From: Celeribacter marinus
GTDB lineage: Bacteria > Pseudomonadota > Alphaproteobacteria > Rhodobacterales > Rhodobacteraceae
Direction: 5' to 3'
NCBI RefSeq assembly: GCF_001308265.1
Contig: NZ_CP012023.1
Coordinates: forward strand, 1,006,932-1,070,931
Length of the DNA stretch: 64,000 bases
The position numbers and the translations under genes were made by a program. Below, one piece after another: positions 35,420 through 45,040 of this stretch (its first letter is position 1; the number at the start of each line of letters is the position of its first letter). Below the pieces are notes generated by a model. It made no database searches, was not told where the DNA came from, and worked only from the letters and a program-made list of their open reading frames with translations.

Positions 35420-36255
35420 TGTCTGATATCGCACACAAAGGCGGCATCCGCGCCAAAATCAACGGCAGCGCCATCGTTATGGGTCTGTATCTGTTGTTCT
35501 TGCTGCTGCCGATTTACTGGTTGCTCAACATGAGCCTCAAGACCAATACCGAGATCCTTAACAGCTTCACGCTATGGCCCGCCGACCTCACATTGGACAA
35601 CTACAAAACCATCCTCACAGATGCCTCGTGGTACACGGGCTACCTGAATTCGATGGCCTATGTGGTTATGAACATGGTGATCTCTTTGGCCGTGGCCCTG
35701 CCGGCGGCCTACGCGTTCAGCCGCTACACGTTCTTGGGCGACAAGCATCTGTTTTTCTGGCTGCTCACCAACCGCATGGCACCACCCGCCGTGTTCGCGT
35801 TACCGTTCTTTCAGCTTTATAGCTCGGTCGGCCTGTTCGACACCCACATCGCCGTGGCTTTGGCCCACTGTTTGTTCAACGTGCCGCTCGCGGTTTGGAT
35901 CCTTGAGGGGTTCATGCGCGGTGTGCCCAAAGAAATCGACGAGACGGCTTATATTGACGGCTATTCGTTCCCACGGTTCTTTATTCGCATCTTTACGCCG
36001 CTCGTGGCCTCGGGGATCGGCGTCACTGCGTTCTTCTTGTTTATGTTCAGCTGGGTTGAGCTGTTGCTCAGCCGCACGCTGACCAGTGTCGAGGCCAAAC
36101 CGATTGCCGCCACGATGACACGAACCGTTGGGGCCGCAGGGATCGACTGGGGCGTCCTCGCCGCCGCAGGTGTGCTTACGATCGTGCCGGGCGCATTGGT
36201 TATCTATTTTGTCCGCAACTACATCGCCAAGGGCTTTGCCTTGGGGCGCGTGTAA
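35419..36255 (+). CDS. glpQ: Glycerol ABC transporter permease 2
   Basis: Second inner-membrane permease, 278 residues with six hydrophobic segments, MalG-like. The EAA loop is PKEIDETAYIDGYSFPRFFIRIFTPL in outline (about 173-198). Its start codon uses the last base of the previous stop (TGATG), which implies translational coupling and equal subunit supply. The C-terminus YFVRNYIAKGFALGRV is typical of the family. The minus-strand gene at 27993 is its paralogue. Confidence 0.92.
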   Translation: MSDIAHKGGIRAKINGSAIVMGLYLLFLLLPIYWLLNMSLKTNTEILNSFTLWPADLTLDNYKTILTDASWYTGYLNSMAYVVMNMVISLAVALPAAYAFSRYTFLGDKHLFFWLLTNRMAPPAVFALPFFQLYSSVGLFDTHIAVALAHCLFNVPLAVWILEGFMRGVPKEIDETAYIDGYSFPRFFIRIFTPLVASGIGVTAFFLFMFSWVELLLSRTLTSVEAKPIAATMTRTVGAAGIDWGVLAAAGVLTIVPGALVIYFVRNYIAKGFALGRV

Positions 36256-36280
36256 AAAGCAAAGAACAGGAGAAAACATC

Positions 36281-36553
36281 ATGGATTGGATGGCTTGGAC
36301 TTGGCCCACAGCGGTATTCTTTTTGATCATTGCGGGAACGTTGATCGTCTTTACGGTCCTCGCAATCAAATATCCCGAAACGCCGCGCACCGGCGTGCTT
36401 CGGATCGAAACAACACGTGGTGATCGGTTGTTCATCACGCTGTTGGGCTCGGCCTTTATCAATCTGGCTTGGCTCGGACTACTCGGCGCACCCCAATGGG
36501 GCGCGTTGATCGTATCTTTCTTTTACGCCATCGCGGTTTTCCGCTGGGTTTAA
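36281..36553 (+). CDS. Small membrane protein of the glycerol transporter operon (DUF2160)
   Basis: A 90-residue protein with three hydrophobic segments (about 8-28, 48-67, 70-88) and a polar loop YPETPRTGVLRIETTRGDR in between. It belongs to the DUF2160 family, found between the permease and binding-protein genes of glycerol ABC transporters and called GlpU in Rhizobium. AGGAG lies upstream of the ATG with good spacing. Its role is not established; an accessory subunit of the permease complex is the usual assumption. Confidence 0.85.
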   Translation: MDWMAWTWPTAVFFLIIAGTLIVFTVLAIKYPETPRTGVLRIETTRGDRLFITLLGSAFINLAWLGLLGAPQWGALIVSFFYAIAVFRWV

Positions 36554-36620
36554 GGGAAGGTGGCATCGGGCCACGCAAGAGCCCGTCAGCCTAAAATGTT
36601 CTTATTAAGGGAGGAACACT

Positions 36621-38342
36621 ATGAACTTGCGACTAAAAGGAACGACCGCACTTGGTCTGGCAGCCTGTATGTTTGCTGCCCCTGCGTTCGCCGACATGAC
36701 TGCCGCAAAGGCATTCTTGGATAGCGAAATCGGGGATCTGTCCGTGCTTGACCGCGCGGGCCAAGAGGCCGAGCTGCAATTCTTTGTTGACGCGGCACAG
36801 CCCTACCAAGGCATGTCCATCAACGTTGTGTCCGAAACCATCGGCACCCACGAATATGAGGCAAACGTGCTGGCCCCCGCATTCGAGGCCATCACAGGGA
36901 TCAAAGTCACCCACGACCTGATCGGTGAGGGCGATGTTGTCGAGAAACTGCAAACACAAATGCAGTCGGGCGAAAACATCTATGACGCCTATATCAACGA
37001 TTCCGATCTGATCGGCACGCACTGGCGGTATCAACAAGCGCGCAACCTAACCGACTGGATGGCCGGTGATGGTGCGGCGGTGACCAACCCCAATATCGAC
37101 CTTGAGGATTTCATCGGCCTGTCGTTCACGACCGGTCCTGATGGGAAAATCTACCAGCTTCCCGACCAACAGTTCGCGAACTTGTACTGGTTCCGGTACG
37201 ATTGGTTCAACGACGAGCAAAACAAGGCCGACTTCAAAGCTGCTTATGGCTATGATCTTGGTGTGCCTGTGAACTGGACTGCGTATGAGGATATCGCGGA
37301 ATTCTTCACCGGACGTGATTTGTCGCGTTTGGGTGTTGAGGGCGAAGTGTTCGGCAACATGGACTACGGCAAAAAAGATCCGTCCTTGGGCTGGCGCTAC
37401 ACCGATGCGTGGTTGTCGATGGCTGGAGCCGGAGACGTAGGTGAGCCAAACGGTCTACCCGTCGACGAGTGGGGTATTCGCGTCAACGAAAACTCCCAAC
37501 CTGTTGGATCCTGTGTCGCGCGTGGCGGTGCCACCAACGGCCCCGCAGCGGTTTACGCTGTGACAAAGGCAATCGAATGGCTGGAAAAATACTCCCCGCC
37601 TGCCGCTGCCGGTATGACCTTCTCCGAAGCAGGACCAATTCCTGCACAGGGCAATGTCGCGCAACAGATGTTCTGGTATACTGCGTTCACCGCGGCGTCC
37701 GTAGAGCCTGATCTGCCTGTGATGAACGAAGATGGCACGCCGAAATGGCGCATGGCACCTTCGCCACACGGTGCGTATTGGACTGAGGGTACAAAAATCG
37801 GCTACCAAGATGCTGGTTCTTGGACCTTGATGGAATCCACACCTGTGGATCGTGCGCAAGCCGCATGGCTCTACGCACAGTTCGTGACATCCAAGACCGT
37901 CGATGTGAAGAAAAGCCACGTTGGTTTGACCTTCATTCGTGAATCGACGATCCAGCACGAAAGCTTCACAGAGCGTGCGCCTAAACTGGGTGGTCTGGTC
38001 GAGTTCTATCGCTCGCCTGCACGGGTTCAGTGGTCGCCAACCGGCACCAACGTTCCTGACTATCCAAAGTTGGCACAGCTATGGTGGCAGAACATCGGCG
38101 ATGCAATGTCCGGTGCAAAAACACCCCAAGAAGCACTTGATGCGCTTTGCGAAGATCAGGAAAAAGTGCTGATCCGTCTTGAGCGCGCAGGCGTCCAAGG
38201 TGAGTTTGGTCCAAAGATGAACGAGGAAAGCGATCCGTCCTACTGGCTCGATCAACCTGGTTCGCCAAAAGCCAAACTGGCCAACGAGGACGAAGAGCCC
38301 AAAACGATCGCTTATGACGAGCTGATCAAATCCTGGCAGTAA
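36621..38342 (+). CDS. glpV: Glycerol ABC transporter substrate-binding protein
   Basis: Periplasmic solute-binding protein of 573 residues, larger than most CUT1 binding proteins but normal for GlpV. The signal peptide MNLRLKGTTALGLAACMFA is cut near AFA-DM. Family motifs include NVVSETIGTHEYE, GDVVEKLQTQMQSGEN and LPDQQFANLYWFRYDWF. GGGAGGA precedes the ATG. It is the last transporter gene, separated from glpK by a hairpin, so the binding protein may be made in excess of later genes. Confidence 0.93.
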   Translation: MNLRLKGTTALGLAACMFAAPAFADMTAAKAFLDSEIGDLSVLDRAGQEAELQFFVDAAQPYQGMSINVVSETIGTHEYEANVLAPAFEAITGIKVTHDLIGEGDVVEKLQTQMQSGENIYDAYINDSDLIGTHWRYQQARNLTDWMAGDGAAVTNPNIDLEDFIGLSFTTGPDGKIYQLPDQQFANLYWFRYDWFNDEQNKADFKAAYGYDLGVPVNWTAYEDIAEFFTGRDLSRLGVEGEVFGNMDYGKKDPSLGWRYTDAWLSMAGAGDVGEPNGLPVDEWGIRVNENSQPVGSCVARGGATNGPAAVYAVTKAIEWLEKYSPPAAAGMTFSEAGPIPAQGNVAQQMFWYTAFTAASVEPDLPVMNEDGTPKWRMAPSPHGAYWTEGTKIGYQDAGSWTLMESTPVDRAQAAWLYAQFVTSKTVDVKKSHVGLTFIRESTIQHESFTERAPKLGGLVEFYRSPARVQWSPTGTNVPDYPKLAQLWWQNIGDAMSGAKTPQEALDALCEDQEKVLIRLERAGVQGEFGPKMNEESDPSYWLDQPGSPKAKLANEDEEPKTIAYDELIKSWQ

Positions 38343-38350
38343 GCCTATGA

Positions 38351-38378
38351 GTTCGGGGCCAGATCACTGGCCCCGAAC
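38351..38378 (+). terminator. Hairpin between glpV and glpK
   Basis: GTTCGGGGCCAG and CTGGCCCCGAAC form a perfect 12-base stem with an ATCA loop, 8 bases after the glpV stop. The following T-tract is weak, so it may be a partial terminator or an mRNA-stabilising hairpin. Confidence 0.6.
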
Positions 38379-38505
38379 ACCTTTCGATCTTTCACTTGAA
38401 AATCTGTGTGCGCATCCCCTAGGCTGTGCCAAACACAACACGGACGCCTGAGCCGTAGCCACACTCATCGCCCACACGACCCTCCCAAATGACACGAGGC
38501 CGCAC

Positions 38506-39993
38506 ATGACCTATGTTCTTGCAATCGACCAAGGCACAACTTCGACACGCGCGATTTTGTTCAATGATGCAATGGAGCCGGTGGCCCACGCTCAAGAAGA
38601 GTTCCCACAACACTACCCGCAATCAGGCTGGGTCGAACATGACCCCAAAGACCTTTGGGCCACGACCGCAGGCACCTGCCGAGAGGCGATTGAGCGCGCG
38701 GGCATTTCGTCCTCCAAAATTGCGGCCATCGGTATCACCAACCAACGCGAAACCGTGATTGTTTGGGACAAAACGACAGGCGAGCCTATTCACAACGCGA
38801 TTGTCTGGCAAGATCGCCGGACGGACGAGACCTGTCAGGCGCTGCGCGCAGACGGTCATGCACAGATGATCAATGACCGAACGGGTCTGTTGATCGATCC
38901 CTATTTTTCCGCCACAAAACTAAAATGGCTGCTCGACAATGTTGCGGGGGCACGCGAACGCGCACAAAATGGCGACCTGCTATTTGGGACCGTTGATAGC
39001 TTTCTTATCTGGAAACTCTCGGGGGGCGCAGCACACGTCACCGATGCCACAAACGCTGCGCGCACCATGCTCTATGATATCCGTAAAGGACGGTGGAGCC
39101 GCACGATTTGTGACCTGCTCGACATCCCGATCGCGATGCTCCCCGAGGTCAAAGATTGCGCCGATGATTTCGGCATGACCCGCGCGGATCTATTCGGCAA
39201 AGAAATCCCGATTTGCGGCGTAGCGGGCGATCAACAAGCTGCCACCGTCGGTCAGGCGTGCTTCGAGCCGGGCATGTTGAAATCGACCTATGGGACGGGC
39301 TGCTTTGCCCTTTTGAATACTGGCGACACCCCAGTTGTGTCGCACAACAACCTGCTGACAACCATCGCGTACCAGTTGAACGGCAAGCCTACATTCGCCC
39401 TTGAGGGATCGATTTTCATCGCGGGTGCGGTGGTGCAATGGCTCCGAGACGGATTGCAGATCATCAAATCGGCGGCTGAGACACAAGGCTTCGCTGAACA
39501 GGCCGACCCCCATCAAAACGTCATTCTTGTTCCCGCCTTCGTCGGCCTCGGCGCGCCCTATTGGAATGCGCAATGTCGCGGTGCGGTGTTTGGCCTGACG
39601 CGGGCATCCGGCGCGGCAGAGTTTGCAAAAGCGGCACTCGAAAGCGTTGGGTTTCAAACCCGTGACCTGTTAGATGCGATGTCTGCCGATTGGAAAGCTG
39701 ACGGGGTGCAGCCAACATTGCGCGTTGACGGCGGCATGTCGGCGAGCGATTGGGCGATGCAATTTCTATCCGACATTATAGCGGCCCCCGTTGATCGCCC
39801 TGAAATTCAGGAAACCACCGCGCTTGGCGTTGCGTGGCTCGCAGGGATGCACGCAGGGATTTACCCCGATCAGGCCGAGTTCGCAAAACGTTGGGCGTTG
39901 CAAAAACAGTTCCTACCCACCATGAGCGATGAGGCGCGGGACGCAAAATACCAACCGTGGAAAAAGGCCGTTGAGGCCACCATGACGGTCTAA
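38506..39993 (+). CDS. glpK: Glycerol kinase
   Basis: Phosphorylates glycerol to glycerol-3-phosphate in the cytoplasm, making the substrate of GlpD and the expected GlpR signal. It has 495 residues of the FGGY family. The N-terminal phosphate loop is [22 protein letters not shown] and WQDRRT are glycerol-binding-side motifs, and [11 protein letters not shown] and [10 protein letters not shown] are the C-terminal ATP-side motifs. It follows the transporter operon after 163 bases and a hairpin. Confidence 0.96.
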   Translation: MTYVLAIDQGTTSTRAILFNDAMEPVAHAQEEFPQHYPQSGWVEHDPKDLWATTAGTCREAIERAGISSSKIAAIGITNQRETVIVWDKTTGEPIHNAIVWQDRRTDETCQALRADGHAQMINDRTGLLIDPYFSATKLKWLLDNVAGARERAQNGDLLFGTVDSFLIWKLSGGAAHVTDATNAARTMLYDIRKGRWSRTICDLLDIPIAMLPEVKDCADDFGMTRADLFGKEIPICGVAGDQQAATVGQACFEPGMLKSTYGTGCFALLNTGDTPVVSHNNLLTTIAYQLNGKPTFALEGSIFIAGAVVQWLRDGLQIIKSAAETQGFAEQADPHQNVILVPAFVGLGAPYWNAQCRGAVFGLTRASGAAEFAKAALESVGFQTRDLLDAMSADWKADGVQPTLRVDGGMSASDWAMQFLSDIIAAPVDRPEIQETTALGVAWLAGMHAGIYPDQAEFAKRWALQKQFLPTMSDEARDAKYQPWKKAVEATMTV

Positions 39994-40079
39994 CGTCACA
40001 CCACACAGATACGCCCTACCCGCCTCTGGCATCCTGCTCCCAAACCGCCTACACCTGATGGGCGATCAGGAGATGCTAC

Positions 40080-41306
40080 ATGCAGAAAATGACACTACCC
40101 GAACGGCCTCAGTGGCGGGACCATGCACGCGACGTGGGCTTTACCTTTGCCGACATGCACGGCGAACCCTATTGGGACGAAACATCGGCCTACGCGTTTT
40201 CGCTCGCGCAAATCGAATCCGATATTGAGGATCCGGCAACAGAACTCCACGCCATGTGCCGCGAGGCCGTTGGGCATGTTCTGGCAAGCAACACCTTGAT
40301 GGATCGGTTGGCTATTCCTGTCGCGCACCGCGATCTCATCATCGACAGCTGGCAGCGCGATGACCCAGAAATCTATGGTCGCTTTGATTTCGCATATGAC
40401 GGCAATGGCCCCGCCAAATTGCTCGAATACAATGCCGACACGCCCACCTCGCTCTATGAAAGCGCGGCGTTTCAGTGGCAATGGCTTGAGGATCAAATCG
40501 CGGCGGGAGTCTTGCCCGAGGGCAGTGATCAATTCAACGGCATTCACGAGGCATTGGTGGCGCGCTTTGGCGAGGTCTTTGCCCCCGACACGCAATTGCA
40601 TTTCACGGCCGCACAGGGCAACCCCGAGGACTACGCAACCGTTGAAGCCATGGGATGGGCGGCACGCGAGGCGGGTCTTGGCGCGCATTACTGTGACCTT
40701 GAAAAAATCGCGGTGAGTGATGAGGGGCAATTCTTGGATGACGAGGATCGCGTCATCGGCACATTGTTCAAACTCTACCCGTGGGAAGACCTGTTGCGCG
40801 ACGACTACGCCAATCATATTGCGGGATCGCAATGCCAATTTGTTGAACCCGCATGGAAAGCACTGCTCTCTAACAAAGGCCTCTTGCCGGTCTTGTGGCA
40901 CATGTTCGAAGGCCACCCAAACCTGTTACCCGCATTTTTCGAAGAGGATATTGCGGACGCGCTCGCAGGGACAGGTGCGCCTGCATCCGATGTCGCCGCC
41001 GCATTCGAGCGTGTCGCCGCACAGCTTCGCGCGGGCCATGTGACAAAACCGATCCTATCGCGTGAAGGTGCATCCGTCTCAATCCTCAAAGCGGGCGAGA
41101 TCGTTGAACAGGCCCAAAACACCGACTACAGAGAGCATCCCCGCATTGTTCAGGCCTACGCGTCCTTGCCACAGTTTGACGGGTTCCGCCCCGTGATCGG
41201 CGCATGGATTATTGGGCCTCAGTGCGTTGGCATCGGTATCCGCGAGGACCGATCACGCATCACACAAGACCTCTCGCGGTTCAAACCGCATTACATAACG
41301 CCCTAA
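40080..41306 (+). CDS. Glutathionylspermidine synthase-like ATP-grasp protein (YgiC-like)
   Basis: A 408-residue protein of the GSP_synth family, which has an ATP-grasp fold that joins a carboxylate to an amine. Markers are DFAYDGNGPAKLLEYNADTPTS (around residues 98-119), KLYPWEDLLRD and FEGHPNLLPAFFE. It lacks the amidase domain of E. coli Gsp and matches the YgiC/YjfC subgroup, whose substrates are not firmly known. AGGAG lies 7 bases before the ATG. It is followed by a YgiB-like lipoprotein gene, the same pairing as E. coli ygiB-ygiC but in the opposite order. Confidence 0.85.
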   Translation: MQKMTLPERPQWRDHARDVGFTFADMHGEPYWDETSAYAFSLAQIESDIEDPATELHAMCREAVGHVLASNTLMDRLAIPVAHRDLIIDSWQRDDPEIYGRFDFAYDGNGPAKLLEYNADTPTSLYESAAFQWQWLEDQIAAGVLPEGSDQFNGIHEALVARFGEVFAPDTQLHFTAAQGNPEDYATVEAMGWAAREAGLGAHYCDLEKIAVSDEGQFLDDEDRVIGTLFKLYPWEDLLRDDYANHIAGSQCQFVEPAWKALLSNKGLLPVLWHMFEGHPNLLPAFFEEDIADALAGTGAPASDVAAAFERVAAQLRAGHVTKPILSREGASVSILKAGEIVEQAQNTDYREHPRIVQAYASLPQFDGFRPVIGAWIIGPQCVGIGIREDRSRITQDLSRFKPHYITP

Positions 41307-41353
41307 GCCGCGCCACCTCTGGCCTCGCTCTTTCGAATAAGGACACACGTGTC

Positions 41354-41935
41354 ATGACCAAACGCTCCAACCGCGTCGCAATTGCCATTCTTGGCGCCAC
41401 AGCCTTTACCCTCGCTGGGTGCCGCGAAGACCAAGTGGATGCGCAAGCCTTCCCCGACCTTCAAAGCTGCACAGATCAAGTCACTCCAGGCGGAATGTTT
41501 TCGGCCCAAGACTGTGAAATCGCCGTGGCCGAAGCCGAGACGCTGCACCTTGAATCAGCACCACGCTATGACAGTCTTTCCGTCTGCGAAGAGCAACACG
41601 GCGAAGGCGCATGCGGATCGGAGGCAAGTGCCACACAAAGCGGATCAGGCAGCATCTTTATGCCCCTATTGTCCGGCTACCTCATCGGCAGCATGTTGAG
41701 CGGGCGCGCGGGCATGTCTGCGGGTCAGCCTCTCTATAAAACCAAGGGCGGTCAGTACACCAATGCGGCCCGCACAAGCACCTTTTCGGGCAACAGTGGG
41801 GCGACAAAACTAAACACATCGCAGTTCACCAAACCCGCGACAACCGCAGGCAAGGCCCCTATGACACGCGCCACCGCGGCTTCGCGCGGCGGCTTTGGCA
41901 AAAGTGCCAGCGGGCGCACGGGTTTTGGCGGGTGA
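41354..41935 (+). CDS. DUF1190 (YgiB-like) lipoprotein
   Basis: A 193-residue probable lipoprotein: the signal MTKRSNRVAIAILGATAFT ends in lipobox LAGC (C23). The DUF1190 core has conserved cysteines (LQSCTDQ, AQDCEIAV, VCEEQHGEGACG) and then FMPLLSGYLIGSMLSG. The C-terminal third is a low-complexity Thr/Ser/Gly/Ala tail, likely disordered. AAGGA precedes the ATG at 41354. Co-directional with the YgiC-like gene 47 bases upstream, it probably belongs to the same unit; its function is unknown. Confidence 0.85.
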   Translation: MTKRSNRVAIAILGATAFTLAGCREDQVDAQAFPDLQSCTDQVTPGGMFSAQDCEIAVAEAETLHLESAPRYDSLSVCEEQHGEGACGSEASATQSGSGSIFMPLLSGYLIGSMLSGRAGMSAGQPLYKTKGGQYTNAARTSTFSGNSGATKLNTSQFTKPATTAGKAPMTRATAASRGGFGKSASGRTGFGG

Positions 41936-42031
41936 GCCGCGCCCAGCTTAGCCGTTGTAAATGTTGATATTTGGGTGAAAACTGCGCAGGAATATGCAAG
42001 GTTTGAACGCGTTAAAAGTGTAAGGTACCAG

Positions 42032-43477
42032 ATGATTACGCCAGTTATTCTATGCGGTGGCTCCGGTACGCGGCTATGGCCGCTATCGCGCCAGTCCTAC
42101 CCCAAACAATTCGTGCCCTTGGTTGGCGACGAAACTCTCTTTCAAGCTTCGGCAAAACGATTGAGCGGGGCATCAAATGGCGTGAGTTTTACCGCCCCAA
42201 CGATTTTAACCGGATCAGATTTCAGGTTTATCGTGACCGAACAACTGGCCGCAATCGGGGTTGATCCGGGAGCCATTTTAATTGAACCCGAAGGACGCAA
42301 TACCGCCCCTGCGATCCTTGCCGCCGCACTCCATTTGTGTGCGTCCGATCCTGAGGCGATCATGCTTGTCGCGCCGTCAGATCACGTTGTACCGGACACA
42401 CAGGCCTTTCACGCGGCGATTGAAAAAGGCCTTGCCGCCGTTGCGCAGGGCAAACTTGTCACCTTTGGCATCGCGCCCACGCATGCGGAAACGGCCTATG
42501 GCTACCTTGAGTTGGCCACTCAGCCGGACGGGTCTGGCGCGGCGATAGACCTAAAGCAATTCGTTGAAAAGCCTGACGCCGCACGCGCCGAAACTATGGT
42601 CGCCGCCAATACGTTCATGTGGAATGCGGGCATATTTTTGTTCAAAGCAAAGGACATCATCGCCGCCTTTCACGCATATGCACCGGCCTTGGCCGCGCCC
42701 GTCAATGCGGCGGTTGAGGCCGCGCAAATCGACCTTGGGTTTCTACGCTTGGACCCCACCGCATGGGCACAAGCCGATGACATTTCGATCGACTACGCGG
42801 TGATGGAGCGTGCGGACAATTTGGCCGTTGTCCCCTTTGACGGCGGATGGTCCGATTTGGGGGGCTGGGACGCGGTGTGGCGCGAAACCGGCCCTGATGC
42901 GAACGGGGTTGCAACCTCTGGTGATGCCACTGCAATTGACTGTGAAAACACGCTTTTGCGGTCTGAAAGCGAGCACCTCGAAATCGTCGGGATCGGCCTC
43001 AAAAACATCATGGCAATTGCAATGAATGACGCCGTTCTCGTCGTCGACATGTCGCGTGCGCAAGACGTCAAAAAGGCGGTTTCAGCCCTAAAATCAAAGG
43101 GTTCCCTACAAGCGACCACATTTCCCAAGGACCACCGGCCGTGGGGATGGTTCGAAAGCCTCGTTGTGGGTGGGCGGTTCCAAGTGAAACGCATTCACGT
43201 GCATCCCGGTGCGGCGCTTAGCCTGCAAAGCCATGTGCACCGCTCCGAGCATTGGATTGTTGTGGAGGGAACGGCGCGGGTGACCGTCGACGACGACATC
43301 CGATTGGTGACGGAAAACGAGTCCATCTACATTCCTCTGGGCGCAAAACACCGCATGCAAAACCCGGGCAAAGTGCCAATGGTTCTCATCGAAGTCCAAA
43401 CCGGATCCTATGTCGGGGAAGACGACATTATCCGTTACGAAGATCTCTATGCACGCGGGCAAGGCGCAAAAGGATAA
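42032..43477 (+). CDS. manC: Mannose-1-phosphate guanylyltransferase / mannose-6-phosphate isomerase
   Basis: Bifunctional type II enzyme of about 481 residues that makes GDP-mannose from mannose-1-P and isomerises mannose-6-P with fructose-6-P. The N-terminal nucleotidyltransferase loop is VILCGGSGTRLWPLSR, with APSDHVV, EKPDAARAE and WNAGIFLF following. The C-terminal cupin has RPWGWFESLVVGGRFQVKRI and HRSEHWIVVEGTARV, where the histidines bind the metal. The start at 42032 has TAAGG upstream; the longer frame is non-homologous. It supplies GDP-mannose for surface polysaccharide and stands apart from the rfb block. Confidence 0.93.
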   Translation: MITPVILCGGSGTRLWPLSRQSYPKQFVPLVGDETLFQASAKRLSGASNGVSFTAPTILTGSDFRFIVTEQLAAIGVDPGAILIEPEGRNTAPAILAAALHLCASDPEAIMLVAPSDHVVPDTQAFHAAIEKGLAAVAQGKLVTFGIAPTHAETAYGYLELATQPDGSGAAIDLKQFVEKPDAARAETMVAANTFMWNAGIFLFKAKDIIAAFHAYAPALAAPVNAAVEAAQIDLGFLRLDPTAWAQADDISIDYAVMERADNLAVVPFDGGWSDLGGWDAVWRETGPDANGVATSGDATAIDCENTLLRSESEHLEIVGIGLKNIMAIAMNDAVLVVDMSRAQDVKKAVSALKSKGSLQATTFPKDHRPWGWFESLVVGGRFQVKRIHVHPGAALSLQSHVHRSEHWIVVEGTARVTVDDDIRLVTENESIYIPLGAKHRMQNPGKVPMVLIEVQTGSYVGEDDIIRYEDLYARGQGAKG

Positions 43478-43485
43478 CGCGACAT

Positions 43486-44268
43486 ATGTTGAATTTCACC
43501 ACCACCGGCACCGCCACCGACATGGCGCCCCTGTTGATCGTGCATGGTCTTTTCGGCTCTGCGCGTAACTGGGGCGTGATTTCAAAACGCCTTTCAGATC
43601 AAAGGCTTGTCGTGTCGGTGGACATGCGAAATCATGGCGATAGCCCGCGCCATACGACCCAGTCCTACCCCGACATGGCGGCGGATTTGGAGCAGGTTTT
43701 AGACCACCTCACACCAATACACGGTGCGTTTCATGTGTTGGGTCACTCTATGGGGGGAAAGGCGGCGATGGTCCTCGCGCTGACACGTCCTGACCTCCTT
43801 AAGTCATTGATTGTCGCGGATATTTCTCCGGTTGTTTATGATCACGACAACACGCATCTGATCCACGCCATGCGCGATTTGGACCTCGCCCAGATCGAGC
43901 GGCGATCAGAGGCGGACGCCGCGCTGGAACATGATATCCCGAACGCGGGCGTGCGGGCATTTCTATTGCAAAGCCTTGTTACGAAAGAGAAAAAATGGCT
44001 TTTGAACCTTGATGTTTTAGAGGCCGAAATGCCCAAAATCGTTGGGTTCCCTGAGGTATCCGGATCATACAGCGGATCTGCATTTTTCGTCTCTGGCGGC
44101 GAGAGCACATATGTGTCGCGCGACCACAGGCCAACCACTAAATCATTGTTCCCAAACGCTAAATTTGCGTCCATTCCGGGCACGGGTCATTGGCTTCATG
44201 CCGAAAAACCCCGCGAATTCGAGGCGGCGTGTCGGGCATGGATGACCGCCATCGACGCGCGCCCCTAA
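43486..44268 (+). CDS. Alpha/beta-fold hydrolase (YbfF-like esterase)
   Basis: A 260-residue hydrolase. The oxyanion loop is LLIVHGLFGSARNWG, the nucleophile elbow is VLGHSMGGKAAM (serine near 94), and the histidine is in GTGHWLHAEKP near the end. The DMRNHGDSP stretch is typical of the YbfF/abhydrolase-6 subgroup. AAGGA precedes the ATG at 43486, 8 bases after the manC stop. The physiological substrate is not deducible; co-transcription with manC may be accidental. Confidence 0.85.
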   Translation: MLNFTTTGTATDMAPLLIVHGLFGSARNWGVISKRLSDQRLVVSVDMRNHGDSPRHTTQSYPDMAADLEQVLDHLTPIHGAFHVLGHSMGGKAAMVLALTRPDLLKSLIVADISPVVYDHDNTHLIHAMRDLDLAQIERRSEADAALEHDIPNAGVRAFLLQSLVTKEKKWLLNLDVLEAEMPKIVGFPEVSGSYSGSAFFVSGGESTYVSRDHRPTTKSLFPNAKFASIPGTGHWLHAEKPREFEAACRAWMTAIDARP

Positions 44269-44276
44269 TCCAAATG

Positions 44277-44298
44277 GGCGGATAAATTGCCGCCTTTT
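44277..44298 (+). terminator. Terminator after the esterase gene
   Basis: GGCGG and CCGCC pair around an 8-base loop and are followed by TTTT. It lies 8 bases beyond the hydrolase stop and overlaps the end of the convergent small gene. Confidence 0.5.
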
Positions 44299-44479
44299 AA
44301 AGGTCAACGATCTTTTTGGAAATCACCCAAGTGATTGGAATCGATACAACAAATCCAATAGCTGCGGCGACAAGGATGGGTTTGAGCGTGTCCATTCCAA
44401 TGGTCAATGCAACCACCACCGCCACCCCCATGAGAGTTGTTGAAATCAAGGAAAAGAGAATACCTGCAAGCCTGTTCAT
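44297..44479 (-). CDS. Conserved small inner-membrane protein
   Basis: A 60-residue protein made of two hydrophobic helices (about 6-28 and 33-53) with a short polar end ISKKIVDL. Very similar small proteins occur throughout Rhodobacteraceae, sometimes misnamed CTP synthetase. GGAGG lies upstream of the ATG. It has no enzymatic motif; its function is unknown. Confidence 0.7.
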   Translation of the reverse strand: MNRLAGILFSLISTTLMGVAVVVALTIGMDTLKPILVAAAIGFVVSIPITWVISKKIVDL

Positions 44480-44646
44480 GGCCGCCTCCTATGTCTCACG
44501 TTCGCGCTAAACCACAGCTAGAGCGAGGCCGTTTCTGGCGCTTTGATCTGGGACAAGTGCGCGGCCAGATGCGTACGCCAATGTGACATGATGTTTAATC
44601 TTTTGCACGACTTTGAGGCCTGACATTGCACAAGGTACACATCATC

Positions 44647-44988
44647 ATGACCCACATTTGGATCAAATTGAGCGCGCTGCGCCCGCGCCTAACCGCGCTT
44701 TTGGCGCGCGTCGAACACGGCGATCACGTAATCATTCGCCGCCACGGCCGACCGGTGGCGGCCATCGTACCAATGGTAGATTTGGAACGCATTTGGGAGC
44801 ACCAAGATGAGGAGGAACGCGGCCCCCGCAGCCCGCGCTCGGGCATGCGTCCGGGTCGCTCTCTGGGCGAATGGGGGGCGCGGCTAGCGCGCGCAGACCA
44901 AGAGCGCGAGATGGCGCGCAACACCGGCCAAGACAAAAAATGGGTGGCTTTTTGGGTTTGGGCGCGGTCGCTGCACAGCAGCGATTGA
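44647..44988 (+). CDS. Phd/YefM antitoxin-like protein without an adjacent toxin
   Basis: About 113 residues. The first half has the Phd/YefM dimer pattern: LRPRLTALLARVEHGDHVII followed by RRHGRPVAAIVPMVDLERI. The second half is charged, Arg/Glu-rich (RGPRSPRSGMRPGRSLGEW) and ends QDKKWVAFWVWARSLH, unlike a normal antitoxin tail. No toxin gene follows; the next frame begins about 300 bases away. ATG 44647 has CAAGGT upstream; a TTG at 44626 is an alternative. It may be a lone regulator or a remnant of a toxin-antitoxin pair. Confidence 0.6.
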   Translation: MTHIWIKLSALRPRLTALLARVEHGDHVIIRRHGRPVAAIVPMVDLERIWEHQDEEERGPRSPRSGMRPGRSLGEWGARLARADQEREMARNTGQDKKWVAFWVWARSLHSSD

Positions 44989-45040
44989 ACCTGCGAGGCA
45001 GGTTCAAAGCGCACAAACGCGTTCGCACACTTGCGAACGC
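44968..45040. repeat. Three consecutive perfect hairpins
   Basis: TCGCTGC-aca-GCAGCGA (44968-44984), GAACCTGC-gag-GCAGGTTC (44987-45005) and GCGTTCGCA-cact-TGCGAACGC (45019-45040) follow one another across the end of the Phd-like gene. None has a clear T-tract. Confidence 0.7.

Noticed and set aside
44647..44988. Complete toxin-antitoxin pair
   Set aside because: Only an antitoxin-like protein is visible; no toxin-sized frame follows within the next 300 bases.
44987..45012. GCAGGTTCAAAG resembling a tRNA T-arm
   Set aside because: No acceptor stem, D-arm or anticodon arm can be built around it; the stem is explained by the GAACCTGC/GCAGGTTC hairpin.
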